Counted from the stretch's first letter, positions 25,943-35,281 are shown. The stretch is 64,000 nucleotides of DNA from Pseudomonas sp. RIT-PI-q (GCF_001297125.1 NZ_LHPC01000034.1:310001-374000), one strand, 5' to 3'. Made by a program: numbers and translations. Notes: a model not told the origin generated them from the sequence alone.

Positions 25943-27484
25943 ATGGGTTCGCAGCTATTCAAGAAGGTCAAGACCTACTTCATTATCGCAGTGGCGCTCA
26001 AGATTGTATTGGCATCAGCGAGCCTGATAGCGGCCGATCCTTTCTTGCTTGGATTCGTGCTGCCGTTATTGGTAATGCTTGCGTATTGGGCTATCGGTTT
26101 CCGCGTCCGAGATAAATGGAACACACAGCTCACTCTCGCCAAATTTGCGGACTCTGTGTACTACCTGGGTTTCCTGTTCACCGTAGGCAGCATCATCATT
26201 TGCCTGCTCGATATCAATTCGATTGGTGACAGCCTCAACGGCATGGCCGTACGGTTCGGCGCGGCCATGGTAAGCACTGCGATTGGCATGCTTGCAAGGG
26301 TACTGCACACCGGCTTCAAGGTGGACACTAACGATGCGGTGAAAAGTGTCGAAGAGCGCGCGATTCATTCGGCTGAAAACCTGTCCATCGCTTTTGATGC
26401 TGCCAGTCAGCAGCTTGAAGTTTTCAGGGATCAAGTCATGGCTGCTTCCAAAGAAGCGGTACAGAACGTACATGAACAGATCACTGCCATTTCCAAGCAC
26501 AGCATCGATACGATGGATGCGTTTTTTGCCAACGCAACCACGAAAAGTAATGAGGCTTTTGAGCGCATCCTCACACAAGCCACCGACGCGAGCACGGACT
26601 TGCTCAGTACCATCAACGGGCTTGCGGACAAAAGTGAGCTAACACTCACCCGCATGGAAAATCACGCCCTCGATTTCGGCCAAAAAGCGCAGGAGCGGCT
26701 CGAGCACACTCTATTCCCGGACGATCTGTTTGCACAAAAGCTCAAGCCGGCTATTGATGCACTGTCCGGTACGACTGATAACCTCAACGAAGGCGTCTCA
26801 ACACTGGCTTTGGACGTCAAGACGTCTGCACGCATGGTGGGCACCGCAATTCGTAGTTTGAACACCAAAACTCAGTCGATTGAGCAAACCGTCGATGCAG
26901 TAGGCTCAATTGTACAGAGTCAGGATCGTCTGGTTGAGGCGATGAAATCGCAGAGCCAAGAAGTGATGGAGCGGTTGGAGCGTACCCAGAAAGAGTTCCT
27001 GGACTCGCTGGATGATCAGCGCGAAGAGTTCATGGAGGATATGAAGGCCAATCAACAAGTGACCGCTAGGATCATCGAGAAGCTTGACGAGTTGAGTACC
27101 CTGGTTCGAGACAATAGTACGTTGGAGCGTATCACTCAGGAGGTCACCGGCACGCTGAATAACATCAACGAATCGTGCATCAAAAGTAATGAAGTCTTCG
27201 CTGACAGTTTGCGCTCGACACTGATGCCACTGGTAGAGGCGGTTGTGGCCAGTAATGATGTGCATAAGACGCTAGCTGCCAGCGTTGAATCGAGCAGCCG
27301 CAGCTTCGAGACAAATCATTCTCAATTGCTGGATGAGCTGATGGGCAAGATTGACCTCATCAGCAAGCCTGAGATGCAAACGCTGGCCGTTAGTGACGTA
27401 GGATCAGCGCCATCACTCGAATCAATTGCTGATGCGACGCTGGCTCGTGAAAGTGTGCCTGCAATTGATGTGAGAACTGCCTGA
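25943..27484 (+). CDS. MotA/TolQ/ExbB-like channel protein with long coiled-coil tail (operon gene 3)
   Basis: The 513-aa protein has about four N-terminal membrane helices (11-31, 33-54, 69-90, 98-122). The third (S-V-Y-Y-L-G-F-L-F-T-V-G-S-I-I) and fourth (F-G-A-A-M-V-S-T-A-I-G-M-L) match the G-L-L-G-T-V-x-G and A-L-x-T-T-x-x-G patterns of MotA/TolQ/ExbB proton-channel subunits. Residues about 135-480 are an almost continuous charged helix, much longer than in ExbB or TolQ and reminiscent of the tail of ZorA in Zorya anti-phage systems. It overlaps the next gene by one base. It probably forms a proton-driven motor with gene 4; the function of the complex is inference. Confidence 0.75.
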   Translation: MGSQLFKKVKTYFIIAVALKIVLASASLIAADPFLLGFVLPLLVMLAYWAIGFRVRDKWNTQLTLAKFADSVYYLGFLFTVGSIIICLLDINSIGDSLNGMAVRFGAAMVSTAIGMLARVLHTGFKVDTNDAVKSVEERAIHSAENLSIAFDAASQQLEVFRDQVMAASKEAVQNVHEQITAISKHSIDTMDAFFANATTKSNEAFERILTQATDASTDLLSTINGLADKSELTLTRMENHALDFGQKAQERLEHTLFPDDLFAQKLKPAIDALSGTTDNLNEGVSTLALDVKTSARMVGTAIRSLNTKTQSIEQTVDAVGSIVQSQDRLVEAMKSQSQEVMERLERTQKEFLDSLDDQREEFMEDMKANQQVTARIIEKLDELSTLVRDNSTLERITQEVTGTLNNINESCIKSNEVFADSLRSTLMPLVEAVVASNDVHKTLAASVESSSRSFETNHSQLLDELMGKIDLISKPEMQTLAVSDVGSAPSLESIADATLARESVPAIDVRTA

Positions 27485-28533
27485 TGAGCTCCAAGAATGA
27501 TCAGGTATTTCAACTGTCGCTAACGGAAATCTGGATCATCCTATGTTTCATCCTGTTGCTCCTCATGGGTTACAAGGTGTGGGAGCTCACCCATAGAAAC
27601 AAAGAGATGGAGGATAAGATTGCTACCTTCCAGGACTTTGATGAGCGTGAGCGCGCAATCAAGTCGGCGAGCGATGAGCTCAAGACCCGAATGGCCGCCC
27701 TTGGCGTAAAAAATCCAGACGACATCATTTCAAAACTCGTTGATGCTTCCAAGGCAAAAGATGAGGCTGGACGTCTCAAAGTACTTCTCACTCAGAAAGA
27801 TGAGCAGCTCACTGCGCTAGCTGCAATCGATAAAGCTCTGCAGAGCGCAGGCAGTACGAACAAGGGTGAGGACGCCAAGCGCCTGATCCTCGAAACGATG
27901 ATGTCCTATGACCAACTCAAAAAGCTGGTAGTCGATCCCGACGAAGCCAAGGACGCCCAACCGACAGACGTCATCAAGCGTTTTGGCGCTCTTAAAGCGA
28001 CCGAAGAGCTGTTGAAAGCCGCATTAGGGCAAAAAGGCATCCCAACGTCGGAACAAGTTTCAGAAATCGTCAAGAACGCTGAAGCGTATGCTCAAGCTGA
28101 GAAGCAAGGCACGAATCCAACTACGCTGCAGAAAACCAACAGTGATTTGAAAGGACAGGTTCAGTTTCTGCAGAACAGGCTAAATAAGGGGAAGGGGGGA
28201 GATCTTCCACCTTGTTGGGCGAATGAACTGGGTAAGCCAGAGATGTTCCTCACTGTGTATCTGAAAGAGGATTCAGTGACCTTCGAACCCGCCTGGCCGG
28301 CAACGCGAAAGGCTGATGCCGAAGCGCTTCCAAATTTTTCCGCGTTGATGGCAAACACCACTCGGTCATATGAGGATTTTCTTCGAGCAGCACGTCCCAT
28401 CTCCATTTTAGGCAACCAGCGAGAATGTAAATATTACGTGCGGTTGGAGAGCCAGATACAGGGCGCGGTGTTGTCAGATCGGCGGCGATTAATGATCGAA
28501 ACGCTGTTCTACAAGGTTGAAGTCCGACGCTAG
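27484..28533 (+). CDS. MotB/ExbD-topology partner with unfamiliar C-terminal domain (operon gene 4)
   Basis: The 349-aa protein has a short cytosolic N-terminus, one membrane helix (about 16-34), then a charged helical stalk to about 235 and a C-terminal domain with Pro-Pro-Cys-Trp and C-K-Y-Y-V-R-L. That is the topology of MotB, ExbD and ZorB. The proton-binding Asp at the start of the helix in those proteins (MotB A-D-F, ExbD I-D-V) is replaced by Glu15 in L-T-E-I-W-I-I. There is no OmpA-like peptidoglycan-binding domain, so it differs from MotB and ZorB. Start ATG overlaps the stop of gene 3 (TGATG). Confidence 0.72.
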   Translation: MSSKNDQVFQLSLTEIWIILCFILLLLMGYKVWELTHRNKEMEDKIATFQDFDERERAIKSASDELKTRMAALGVKNPDDIISKLVDASKAKDEAGRLKVLLTQKDEQLTALAAIDKALQSAGSTNKGEDAKRLILETMMSYDQLKKLVVDPDEAKDAQPTDVIKRFGALKATEELLKAALGQKGIPTSEQVSEIVKNAEAYAQAEKQGTNPTTLQKTNSDLKGQVQFLQNRLNKGKGGDLPPCWANELGKPEMFLTVYLKEDSVTFEPAWPATRKADAEALPNFSALMANTTRSYEDFLRAARPISILGNQRECKYYVRLESQIQGAVLSDRRRLMIETLFYKVEVRR

Positions 28534-28802
28534 GCCCACATCGGCGTGTGGCCAGGCCACTGACCCGTTTTTCTTGCTGGTTTTGCAAAGGCCAAACGCA
28601 GTCCTTAAGATTTATGATCTCGGCCCAAGTCTGTTAACTAAGCTTGGCTAAGCATTTTTAGTATGGAGCTGCGTTATCGATTGATTTGTTACCACTGAGT
28701 TGACGCCAGTCGGCTCAGGCTCAAGCGCTAGTTAACGCGATGAAAGATTAAGATTTTTCGACGCGTTTACGCACCCTCCATGACCTCAGGGATGAACTCT
28801 TT
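28534..28802. other. Intergenic region before the secreted-protein gene
   Basis: No gene in 269 bp. A partial hairpin lies just past the gene 4 stop (CCACATCGGCGTGTGG) but lacks a T-tract. A separate promoter for the next gene is possible. Confidence 0.4.
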
Positions 28803-30428
28803 TTGATCAGAAAATACGCCACCCTTTTCCTGGCAGCCTGTGTGATCTCCGCTCCTGCCTACAGTGCCTCCAAGTTTGGTATAGAGGAGCTGGTCAGCTC
28901 GCTCGGAGAACCTGCCATGTGGAGGGCTCTAGGCACCATCAAACCAGGTACGGAAGATGGAGTGCCCCACGATATTTACCGCAACAGCGCTGTGATTGCT
29001 GCCGTGGTTCAAAGCACTGGAGTGGACGTTCCATTTGTTAAGCTGACCAACGATCCGTCAGCAGCCGCCAAAGCATTTGTTGACTACATAACTCGAGTTG
29101 AGCAGGACAAGCGCTTCAGCGCATCTGATGAGTCCTGTGGCATCGGTGTTAGTCATCTTTACGCGATCATCTTTGGGCAGCTGTTAACCAACAGAGGCCC
29201 ACAATGGGTCAAGCCAGGCATCACCGGCGAAGAAGCTCAAGCGATGAGCAAAAACGCACTTGATTGTACTCGAATGACTCAGAGCACACTCGCCAAACTG
29301 TGTGATGGATGGAAATTTCGAAAACTCAATTCGGCGTTCAATGCAGTCATCAAAAGAGCGGACGGTGAGATGCCCTACCTGTTGGGTGGCCCGCTGCGAA
29401 AGAACCAGGCTGCTGACAATAAGCGCAAACAAGCTTCCGATGCGGTAGCGGAGCGCAGCAAGCAGGATGACGAGGCCCGTCTACGAGGGGTGGAAATGGT
29501 AGGCGCCTTGAAGGGGGTTTTGCCTGCAGTTGTCCAAGACCCTTTCGCTCCCTGTATCAGCATTGCAAACGACTCCGGGACAATTTTAAAAGATCAATGC
29601 ATAGGCCACGTCATGGACTCGGTCAGGCAGGAACACGATCTTTTATTCAAAGCAGCGTTGCAGGGCATTTCGCCTGATCGTGCAGAGGCGCTCAAGGAGC
29701 AAGAGGGGGCTCTGAGCAATGCCGATTACAGAGAGTGCTATCAACCGGAGCAGTATCGGCTTGCAAAAGACGACGGTAGTGGCCCAAGAACCAATGAAGC
29801 CGCTAAAGAAGTGTTCGCTCGTTGCCATCTCGTGCGACTGAAGCTGCGTGATTCTGCGATACGGACATCACCACCATTGACCGATGTTCAGTTAGCCACG
29901 CAGAAGCTTAATCATGCGAATGACATAGGGCGCAACTTCCACCGATTGGACGCCATGCCAGCCGACACCAAGCAGGAATATCTCACCTCGCTGAATGAGT
30001 CATCTGCACTCGGAAACATGAGGGCTAAATTGCTCATGGCGCAGATCAAGTCTCAGAATCTTGAGGATATTCAATCCCTGGTTGAGGCCGAGCACCTGCT
30101 GAATCAAATAGACAAAGCCCAGGCCTCCACGCCTGAAAGCACTACGGTGCGCGAAAATATCTCTTATCCTTTGCATGCCTGGCGATTAGCCAATAGCCCG
30201 GAGCAGAAACGCAAGGATCTGCGTTCTTCGTTCGGCACGGGCTCTGATGATGCACAACGGGCCGCGCTCGCCATGGATCAAATGTCTAGAAATGGTGGCA
30301 GGTGCGATACGTTGGTGGTGCAAGCCTTCAATTATGCGATGGATAGCCGCTTGCCAGAGAACGTGAAAATAACGGTGATCACCGGAACGCTTCTGGAAAG
30401 CGCCGCCCGGATCTCATGCATTCGTTGA
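28803..30428 (+). CDS. Secreted/periplasmic hypothetical protein with several Cys
   Basis: The 541-aa protein starts at TTG 28803 (AGGGA upstream). Residues 1-22 are a classic signal peptide: R-K, a hydrophobic core, then cleavage after P-A-Y-S-A. The mature part is helical, with Cys residues in pairs (for example near 112 and 155, 167, then about 251-267) that could form disulfides. There is no known enzymatic motif, and a repeat-like helical second half (about 370-510) recalls tetratricopeptide-like packing. It is in the same direction as the upstream four-gene operon and may act in the periplasm with gene 2 and gene 4. No family recognised. Confidence 0.65.
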   Translation: MIRKYATLFLAACVISAPAYSASKFGIEELVSSLGEPAMWRALGTIKPGTEDGVPHDIYRNSAVIAAVVQSTGVDVPFVKLTNDPSAAAKAFVDYITRVEQDKRFSASDESCGIGVSHLYAIIFGQLLTNRGPQWVKPGITGEEAQAMSKNALDCTRMTQSTLAKLCDGWKFRKLNSAFNAVIKRADGEMPYLLGGPLRKNQAADNKRKQASDAVAERSKQDDEARLRGVEMVGALKGVLPAVVQDPFAPCISIANDSGTILKDQCIGHVMDSVRQEHDLLFKAALQGISPDRAEALKEQEGALSNADYRECYQPEQYRLAKDDGSGPRTNEAAKEVFARCHLVRLKLRDSAIRTSPPLTDVQLATQKLNHANDIGRNFHRLDAMPADTKQEYLTSLNESSALGNMRAKLLMAQIKSQNLEDIQSLVEAEHLLNQIDKAQASTPESTTVRENISYPLHAWRLANSPEQKRKDLRSSFGTGSDDAQRAALAMDQMSRNGGRCDTLVVQAFNYAMDSRLPENVKITVITGTLLESAARISCIR

Positions 30429-30694
30429 GTCATCGTCCTTGGCTTGCGAGCCGTACGGGTACTGGCAGACAGCTCTTTCACTGTAAGCATCTCTTCCCCG
30501 TGCGGCGCATCGAGGTTCACTATGCTACGACCCGATTTTTCGGGTTCACGTTCACTGGGGTGGGCTCCTGATCGCGCCCAAGAGTTCCCTCGTCTTTTCA
30601 AAAGGGATCGGAGGAGCGTTTGTGCAGATTACCAAACCTCACTCTTACCTCCTGTCGAGCATCCAGCAATCCATTGTCCAGTAAGGGAATACGT

Positions 30695-31711
30695 ATGCGC
30701 CCATTTGAAGGTTTGCTTAGCACCTCTTTGGTAACACCGTCTCACGACATGGATCTGAACAAGCTTACTGCTGATCAAACTGATACTTTCATACGAGCCA
30801 CCAAATTAATAAGCACAGCGTACCGCAAAAAAAACCTGCTTATTACATATAGAGGTGATGGTTACGCAAATCTTGCTTCTGCTCTTAATGTGCCGACGGA
30901 CGAACAGGGTCTCGTTTACCAGCAAGTTTTCTATTTTGGTAACAAAGCGAAGCATTATTTAGAGCGACAAGACCAACTCTCCCGCCGCCCACACCTCACT
31001 TCAATTGAGGATGTGAACGATGCGACCTTTGATTTTGTATTCGATAAGATCGCTGAAATTTCTCGGAACGCTGACATCGATCGCGAACGGTTTTGGCGAC
31101 AAAATATTGGTTTTTATCAGTTTTTTACTCGGCCTTCCAATAAAGAGTACTTTGTCACAAAGGTGAAAAACGAGCCTCAAGTGGTCAAGGCGATGGTGCG
31201 CGATTACTACCTTTTCCTACTGCACACTGCCGGTAGACGAGGGGTGACGAAAGAATCTTTTTTGGTGTCAACCTCAGTTTCGTGGGAGGCGGCGGCCAAA
31301 TTCAACAATAAAAATGATGCTCGTAAAGTCATTTATTTTTACTTTATTCCAACCCCATTTGATAAATATTGTGTCACCGCAAATGTAGAAGACGACCTTT
31401 ATCCTGTTATACGAAATTTAGGGTTGCCAAGCTACACAAGGGGGAGTGGTCTTTTTTATTGGCAACGTGAGGTAGCGGTTCGTGGCGGATTGTTGCCACA
31501 TTTTATACTGGGCATTCATAGAGTCGATCTCGATCAATTTGTGGTGAATCCGCACCTTCTGAACATGTCACGTGAAAAACTGCCTTTTATCATTGAGCGT
31601 GGCATTGAAGTTAATCAAAACGACTTTGATGAGCGAATTAAAGAAACGAGTTATCAACGATTTTCAAGCTTGGAAGGAGAGCAGTTTTATGGGTTTGAAA
31701 TCGACGAATGA
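30695..31711 (+). CDS. Putative ADP-ribosyltransferase-like (or FRG-like) effector protein
   Basis: The 338-aa protein begins at ATG 30695, with AAGGG 8 nt before it, rather than at an upstream in-frame codon. It has three spaced motifs matching the R-S-E class of ADP-ribosyltransferases: Arg53 in T-Y-R-G, S-T-S at 192-194 in F-L-V-S-T-S-V-S, and Q-R-E at 257-259 preceding a beta-strand-like stretch. The Arg-to-Ser spacing (139) is longer than in classical toxins, so an FRG-type domain is an alternative. It could be the toxin or effector of the upstream membrane module; 266 bp separate it from the secreted-protein gene. Function is inferred from motif only. Confidence 0.55.
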   Translation: MRPFEGLLSTSLVTPSHDMDLNKLTADQTDTFIRATKLISTAYRKKNLLITYRGDGYANLASALNVPTDEQGLVYQQVFYFGNKAKHYLERQDQLSRRPHLTSIEDVNDATFDFVFDKIAEISRNADIDRERFWRQNIGFYQFFTRPSNKEYFVTKVKNEPQVVKAMVRDYYLFLLHTAGRRGVTKESFLVSTSVSWEAAAKFNNKNDARKVIYFYFIPTPFDKYCVTANVEDDLYPVIRNLGLPSYTRGSGLFYWQREVAVRGGLLPHFILGIHRVDLDQFVVNPHLLNMSREKLPFIIERGIEVNQNDFDERIKETSYQRFSSLEGEQFYGFEIDE

Positions 31712-32149
31712 TGCGGCGAAAACTGAAGTCATCATCTGAAGAGCGAGACCTGTAGCACGTCGTTTGCGTGGCTAGCCCAGCATGCTTGTAACCTTCTTCT
31801 TCGCGCCGCCTTGTTGAAAGGCCTCGCTCCGAGAAATTTCCTTAACACTGTTCCATAGAATGAGTCCATTCAGCTTTATGTTCAGGGTTTCTGAGCTGAC
31901 CGTTCAACGTAATTTTGCTGGATGTACCCCTTGAATCGGTGGGAGAGGACGACCCTACCCCTTTTTTAATGCTGATATGAAGCGAGGCTCAACGGGTCTC
32001 GATGGGGGGCTACGAAACGCAGCTATCCAATCTGCACCGCATAAATGAGAGTTGCCTGAACCTGTTTTGTTTGTGCCCGGATTTCTAAAGTGCACCAAAC
32101 GCCAAACCAGATGGTGTGGCGACACTTTGCAATCGTGGACGCATTGACC
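31712..32149. other. Intergenic region upstream of orphan ccoN
   Basis: No gene in 438 bp. I looked for an Anr/FNR box (TTGAT-N4-ATCAA), the usual regulator of cbb3 genes, and did not find a clear one. Confidence 0.4.
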
Positions 32150-33577
32150 ATGAACACAACAACTATCGGACACGCCTACAACTACAAGGTCGTGCGCCAA
32201 TTCATCGTGGCGACCGTATTCTGGGGCGTCGTGGGAATGGCTATGGGCGTGTGGATCGCCTCGCAACTGGTGTGGCCCGAGATGAACCTCGATCTGCCTT
32301 GGACAACGTTCGGCCGCTTACGCCCGCTCCACACCAGCCTCGTCATTTTCGGGTTCGCCGGCAGCGCGCAATTTGCCGCCAGTTACTATGCAGTGCAACG
32401 CACCTGTCAGGTACGACTGTACTCGGACAAGCTGGCCGCATTCACTTTCTGGGCCTGGCAGTCGGTGATTGTGATCATGCTGATCACTCTGCCTCTTGGC
32501 TACACCACCACCAAGGAATATGCCGAGATCGAGTTCTCCGGTGCGGTGTGGATGGCTGTGGTTTGGGTGGCTTACGGCATCGTCTTTTTCACCACCGTTG
32601 TACAGCGCAAGACCAAGCACATTTACGTCGGTAACTGGTTCTTCGGTGCCTTCATTGTGGTGATCGCAATGCTACACGTGGTCAACCATGTGGCGATTCC
32701 GGTGGACTGGTTCAAATCCTATCCGGTGTATTCGGGGGCCACCGACGCCATGGTTCAGTGGTGGTACGGGCACAACGCCGTGGGCTTTTTCCTGACCACC
32801 GGTTTCCTTGGAATGATGTATTACTTCATTCCGAAGCAGGCGATGCGTCCGGTGTATTCCTATCGCCTGTCGATCGTGCATTTCTGGGCACTGATTACCC
32901 TGTACATGTGGGCTGGCCCTCACCATTTGCACTACACCGCGCTGCCAGACTGGGCGCAATCACTGGGTATGGCCATGTCGCTGATCCTGCTGGCGCCGAG
33001 CTGGGGTGGGATGATCAATGGCATGATGACGCTGTCAGGCGCCTGGCATAAGTTACGCACTGACCCTATCTTGCGCTTTCTCGTGTTGTCCCTGGCTTTC
33101 TATGGGATGTCGACGTTCGAGGGGCCGATGATGGCCATCAAGACGGTGAACGCACTGTCACACTACACCGATTGGACTATCGGTCACGTGCATGCCGGAG
33201 CGCTCGGTTGGGTGGCGATGATTTCTTTTGGCGCGGTTTACCACATGGTGCCGAAAGTTTTTGGTCGGGAGCAGATGTACAGCATCGCCCTGATCAACCT
33301 GCATTTCTGGTTGGCGACCATCGGCACCGTGTTGTACATCGCCGCGTTGTGGGTCAACGGCATCACCCAGGGTTTGATGTGGCGCGCAATCAACGAAGAC
33401 GGCACGCTGACTTACTCGTTCACCGAGGCCTTGCAGGCAAGCCATCCGGGGTGGGTAGTGCGGTTTGTGGGCGGAGTGTTCTTCCTTAGCGGGATGCTGC
33501 TGATGGCCTACAACGTTTGGCGCACGGTGCGTGTTGCCGATGTGACAATGGCCGAGCGTGAGGCGCAAATTGCCTGA
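32150..33577 (+). CDS. ccoN: Orphan cbb3-type cytochrome c oxidase subunit I
   Basis: The 475-aa protein matches Pseudomonas CcoN: start M-N-T-T-T then A-Y-N-Y-K-V-V-R-Q-F, about 12 membrane helices, and conserved histidines for haem b, haem b3 and CuB (R-P-L-H-T, H-V-V-N-H, W-W-Y-G-H-N-A-V, A-G-P-H-H-L-H-Y, G-H-V-H-A-G). ATG 32150 is chosen over an upstream in-frame ATG because it gives the family-typical N-terminus. No ccoO or ccoP is present; it is followed by a ccoQ-like gene overlapping by one base. This is like the extra ccoN-Q pairs of P. aeruginosa, which combine with main-operon subunits to give oxidases with altered properties, for example under cyanide. Confidence 0.93.
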   Translation: MNTTTIGHAYNYKVVRQFIVATVFWGVVGMAMGVWIASQLVWPEMNLDLPWTTFGRLRPLHTSLVIFGFAGSAQFAASYYAVQRTCQVRLYSDKLAAFTFWAWQSVIVIMLITLPLGYTTTKEYAEIEFSGAVWMAVVWVAYGIVFFTTVVQRKTKHIYVGNWFFGAFIVVIAMLHVVNHVAIPVDWFKSYPVYSGATDAMVQWWYGHNAVGFFLTTGFLGMMYYFIPKQAMRPVYSYRLSIVHFWALITLYMWAGPHHLHYTALPDWAQSLGMAMSLILLAPSWGGMINGMMTLSGAWHKLRTDPILRFLVLSLAFYGMSTFEGPMMAIKTVNALSHYTDWTIGHVHAGALGWVAMISFGAVYHMVPKVFGREQMYSIALINLHFWLATIGTVLYIAALWVNGITQGLMWRAINEDGTLTYSFTEALQASHPGWVVRFVGGVFFLSGMLLMAYNVWRTVRVADVTMAEREAQIA

Positions 33578-33798
33578 TGATCGAGATCGCACTGGATATT
33601 CTCGGCGTCGTTATTCTTTGGCTTAGCGTTGAGTACTGCCTTAAGGGTTCCACGTCGGAAAGTCTCGACGAGGCAAGCTTGATCCCCTTCGCAGACGATC
33701 CGGAGGTCGCAAGGCGAGTAGAGGCTGCCACTGGAAAGTCCGTAAACGCGGTGGCGCCAGAAGAACCCAAGCCGGGGTGGATAAATTTGGATATGTGA
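33577..33798 (+). CDS. ccoQ: Orphan CcoQ-like small cbb3 subunit
   Basis: The 73-aa protein has one N-terminal membrane helix (about 3-22), then S-L-D-E-A-S-L-I-P-F-A-D-D, which matches the CcoQ signature S-F-D-E-A-A-x-L-P-F-A-D-D, and a Pro-rich C-terminus. CcoQ stabilises the cbb3 complex. It overlaps the ccoN stop by one base (TGATG), a translational coupling arrangement. Confidence 0.85.
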   Translation: MIEIALDILGVVILWLSVEYCLKGSTSESLDEASLIPFADDPEVARRVEAATGKSVNAVAPEEPKPGWINLDM

Positions 33799-34199
33799 GA
33801 AAGGGCTGCCGAGGCCAACACTCGGCTAGCCCGAATTCGGCCGGCCGCGTCGCAGTCATGCAGGCCGTCCTGGTGCCTCGAATGTTCCTGACACGGACGT
33901 TGACCATGTTGCGAGAACTGGAGCTGGAGAGGAAAAAGTTAGCTCTTGATACCAGGTATTTTATGCGCAGGTACTAACATGATGTTGACTCAACAAATGG
34001 GCGCTACCGTCTGAAACGACAGGACTTGCACAGGCACTTTACTGTTTTGAAAAGGTGAATGGCGTTGGAGCGTTCATCCAGCGTGCTGCCATTTTAGCAA
34101 GGGTAGTTTGCAGTTCACGCTGTTGGTGGGGGAGTGGGGAAGTCGGTACCTTGTTCGAAGGAACGCTGGGATTGCCGGCATTCACTCGTCAGCAGCTAG
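33799..34199. other. Degenerate stretch after ccoQ
   Basis: No intact gene. The plus-strand frame 33777-33977 overlaps the end of ccoQ and shows no family signature. Confidence 0.35.
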
Positions 34200-34760
34200 A
34201 CACCTCAATTCTCGCGGAGTCCACATGAGTAAAGATAAGCCGTAGGCATTCAGGCCGATTCGGCGGAGCGCGCCGACTTGGATCGTTTGTTCGATACGGT
34301 CATGGCATAAAAGGGACATATCGATGGGCTTTTCGCCACTGCTGGCGGTGGTTCGATGCTGCCGCTTGGCGCAATCACCGACGAACAGTCTGATGACACC
34401 TTCGACTGCAACGCGAAGGGTGTTCTCTTCGCCGTGCAAAAAGCGCTTCCTCTGCTCGCCAAAGGCGCATCAGTAATCGTCAAAGGCTCAACCACAACCA
34501 TTTCGGGCACTCCGAACTTTAGCGTCTACAATACCTCCAAGGCGGCTGTGCGTAACCTTGTGCGCAGTTGGATTCTCGACATCAAGGATCGTGGTGTCCG
34601 CTTCAATACCATCAACCCGGGCCCCATCCGCACTCCTGGTCTGGTTGACCTGGTTGACCTGGCTGGCCCTGATGCAGCCCAGCAGCAAGGTTTGTCGATT
34701 ACCTTGCCAGCACCGTCCCTATGGGGCGTGTAGGCGAGCCGGAACAATAGCTCGCGTGCT
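34200..34760 (+). pseudogene. Short-chain dehydrogenase, broken
   Basis: Fragments in one frame give an SDR middle and end: G-S-M-L-P-L-G, F-D-C-N-A-K-G-V-L-F-A-V-Q-K-A-L-P-L-L, the active-site Y-N-T-S-K-A-A-V-R-N-L and I-N-P-G-P-I-R-T-P. The N-terminal NAD(P)-binding T-G-x-x-x-G-I-G part is missing, a stop interrupts the frame near 34307, and the C-terminal V-P-M-G-R-V-G-E-P-E is in a different frame. Not functional. Confidence 0.8.
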
Positions 34761-34769
34761 CGGTACTTT

Positions 34770-35115
34770 CGCCGGCGAGCGGGCATGTTCGCGTGATGTC
34801 CGTGGCGCTTTTTTGGTCACATCTCTATTGATGGCTGCGGCGGTGTTCCTGGCGGCAACTATGGGCACTCATGCCTACTTGGCGCCGCTCTCCGTGACGC
34901 TTTGGGGATTGGCGTTTGGGGTTGTGCCAATGTGCGTGCAAATCTGGCTCTATAAGCAGCGCCAACACGCTTTGAATCAGGGGCAGCCGTAATGGTCACG
35001 ATATTCCAGCTGGCCCTCGCGAGCGGGGCGTACATCGGTGGCGTGATCGTTGACCAAAGCGGGGGATCACTTTCTATGTGGGAGGGGCGCTATCTCTCTT
35101 GTGCAGCGTGATAAT
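34770..35115 (+). pseudogene. MFS transporter fragment, broken
   Basis: Translation gives a few hydrophobic helices of an MFS exporter of the arabinose-efflux type: D-V-R-G-A-F-L-V-T-S-L-L-M, then G-L-A-F-G-V-V-P-M-C-V-Q-I-W-L-Y-K. After a frameshift near 34985, M-V-T-I-F-Q-L-A-L-A-S-G-A-Y-I-G-G-V-I-V-D follows in another frame. Both ends of the gene are missing. Confidence 0.72.
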
Positions 35116-35281
35116 CCTCTTCGCAAGCCGCGAAAACTTGGTGGCACCCGCATAGTGCATTCAATACATCGTGATCAAGTAAATGCGCCATGGAGCTCGC
35201 AGCGAATGATTGGTGATGCATCCTCTGATACCTTATTGCCCCCCAACAGTGTCCAAACCCGATCAGTAAGAAAGGAATGAA

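Noticed and set aside
33158..33592. Minus-strand frame of 144 codons inside ccoN
   Set aside because: Antisense shadow in a G+C-rich conserved gene.
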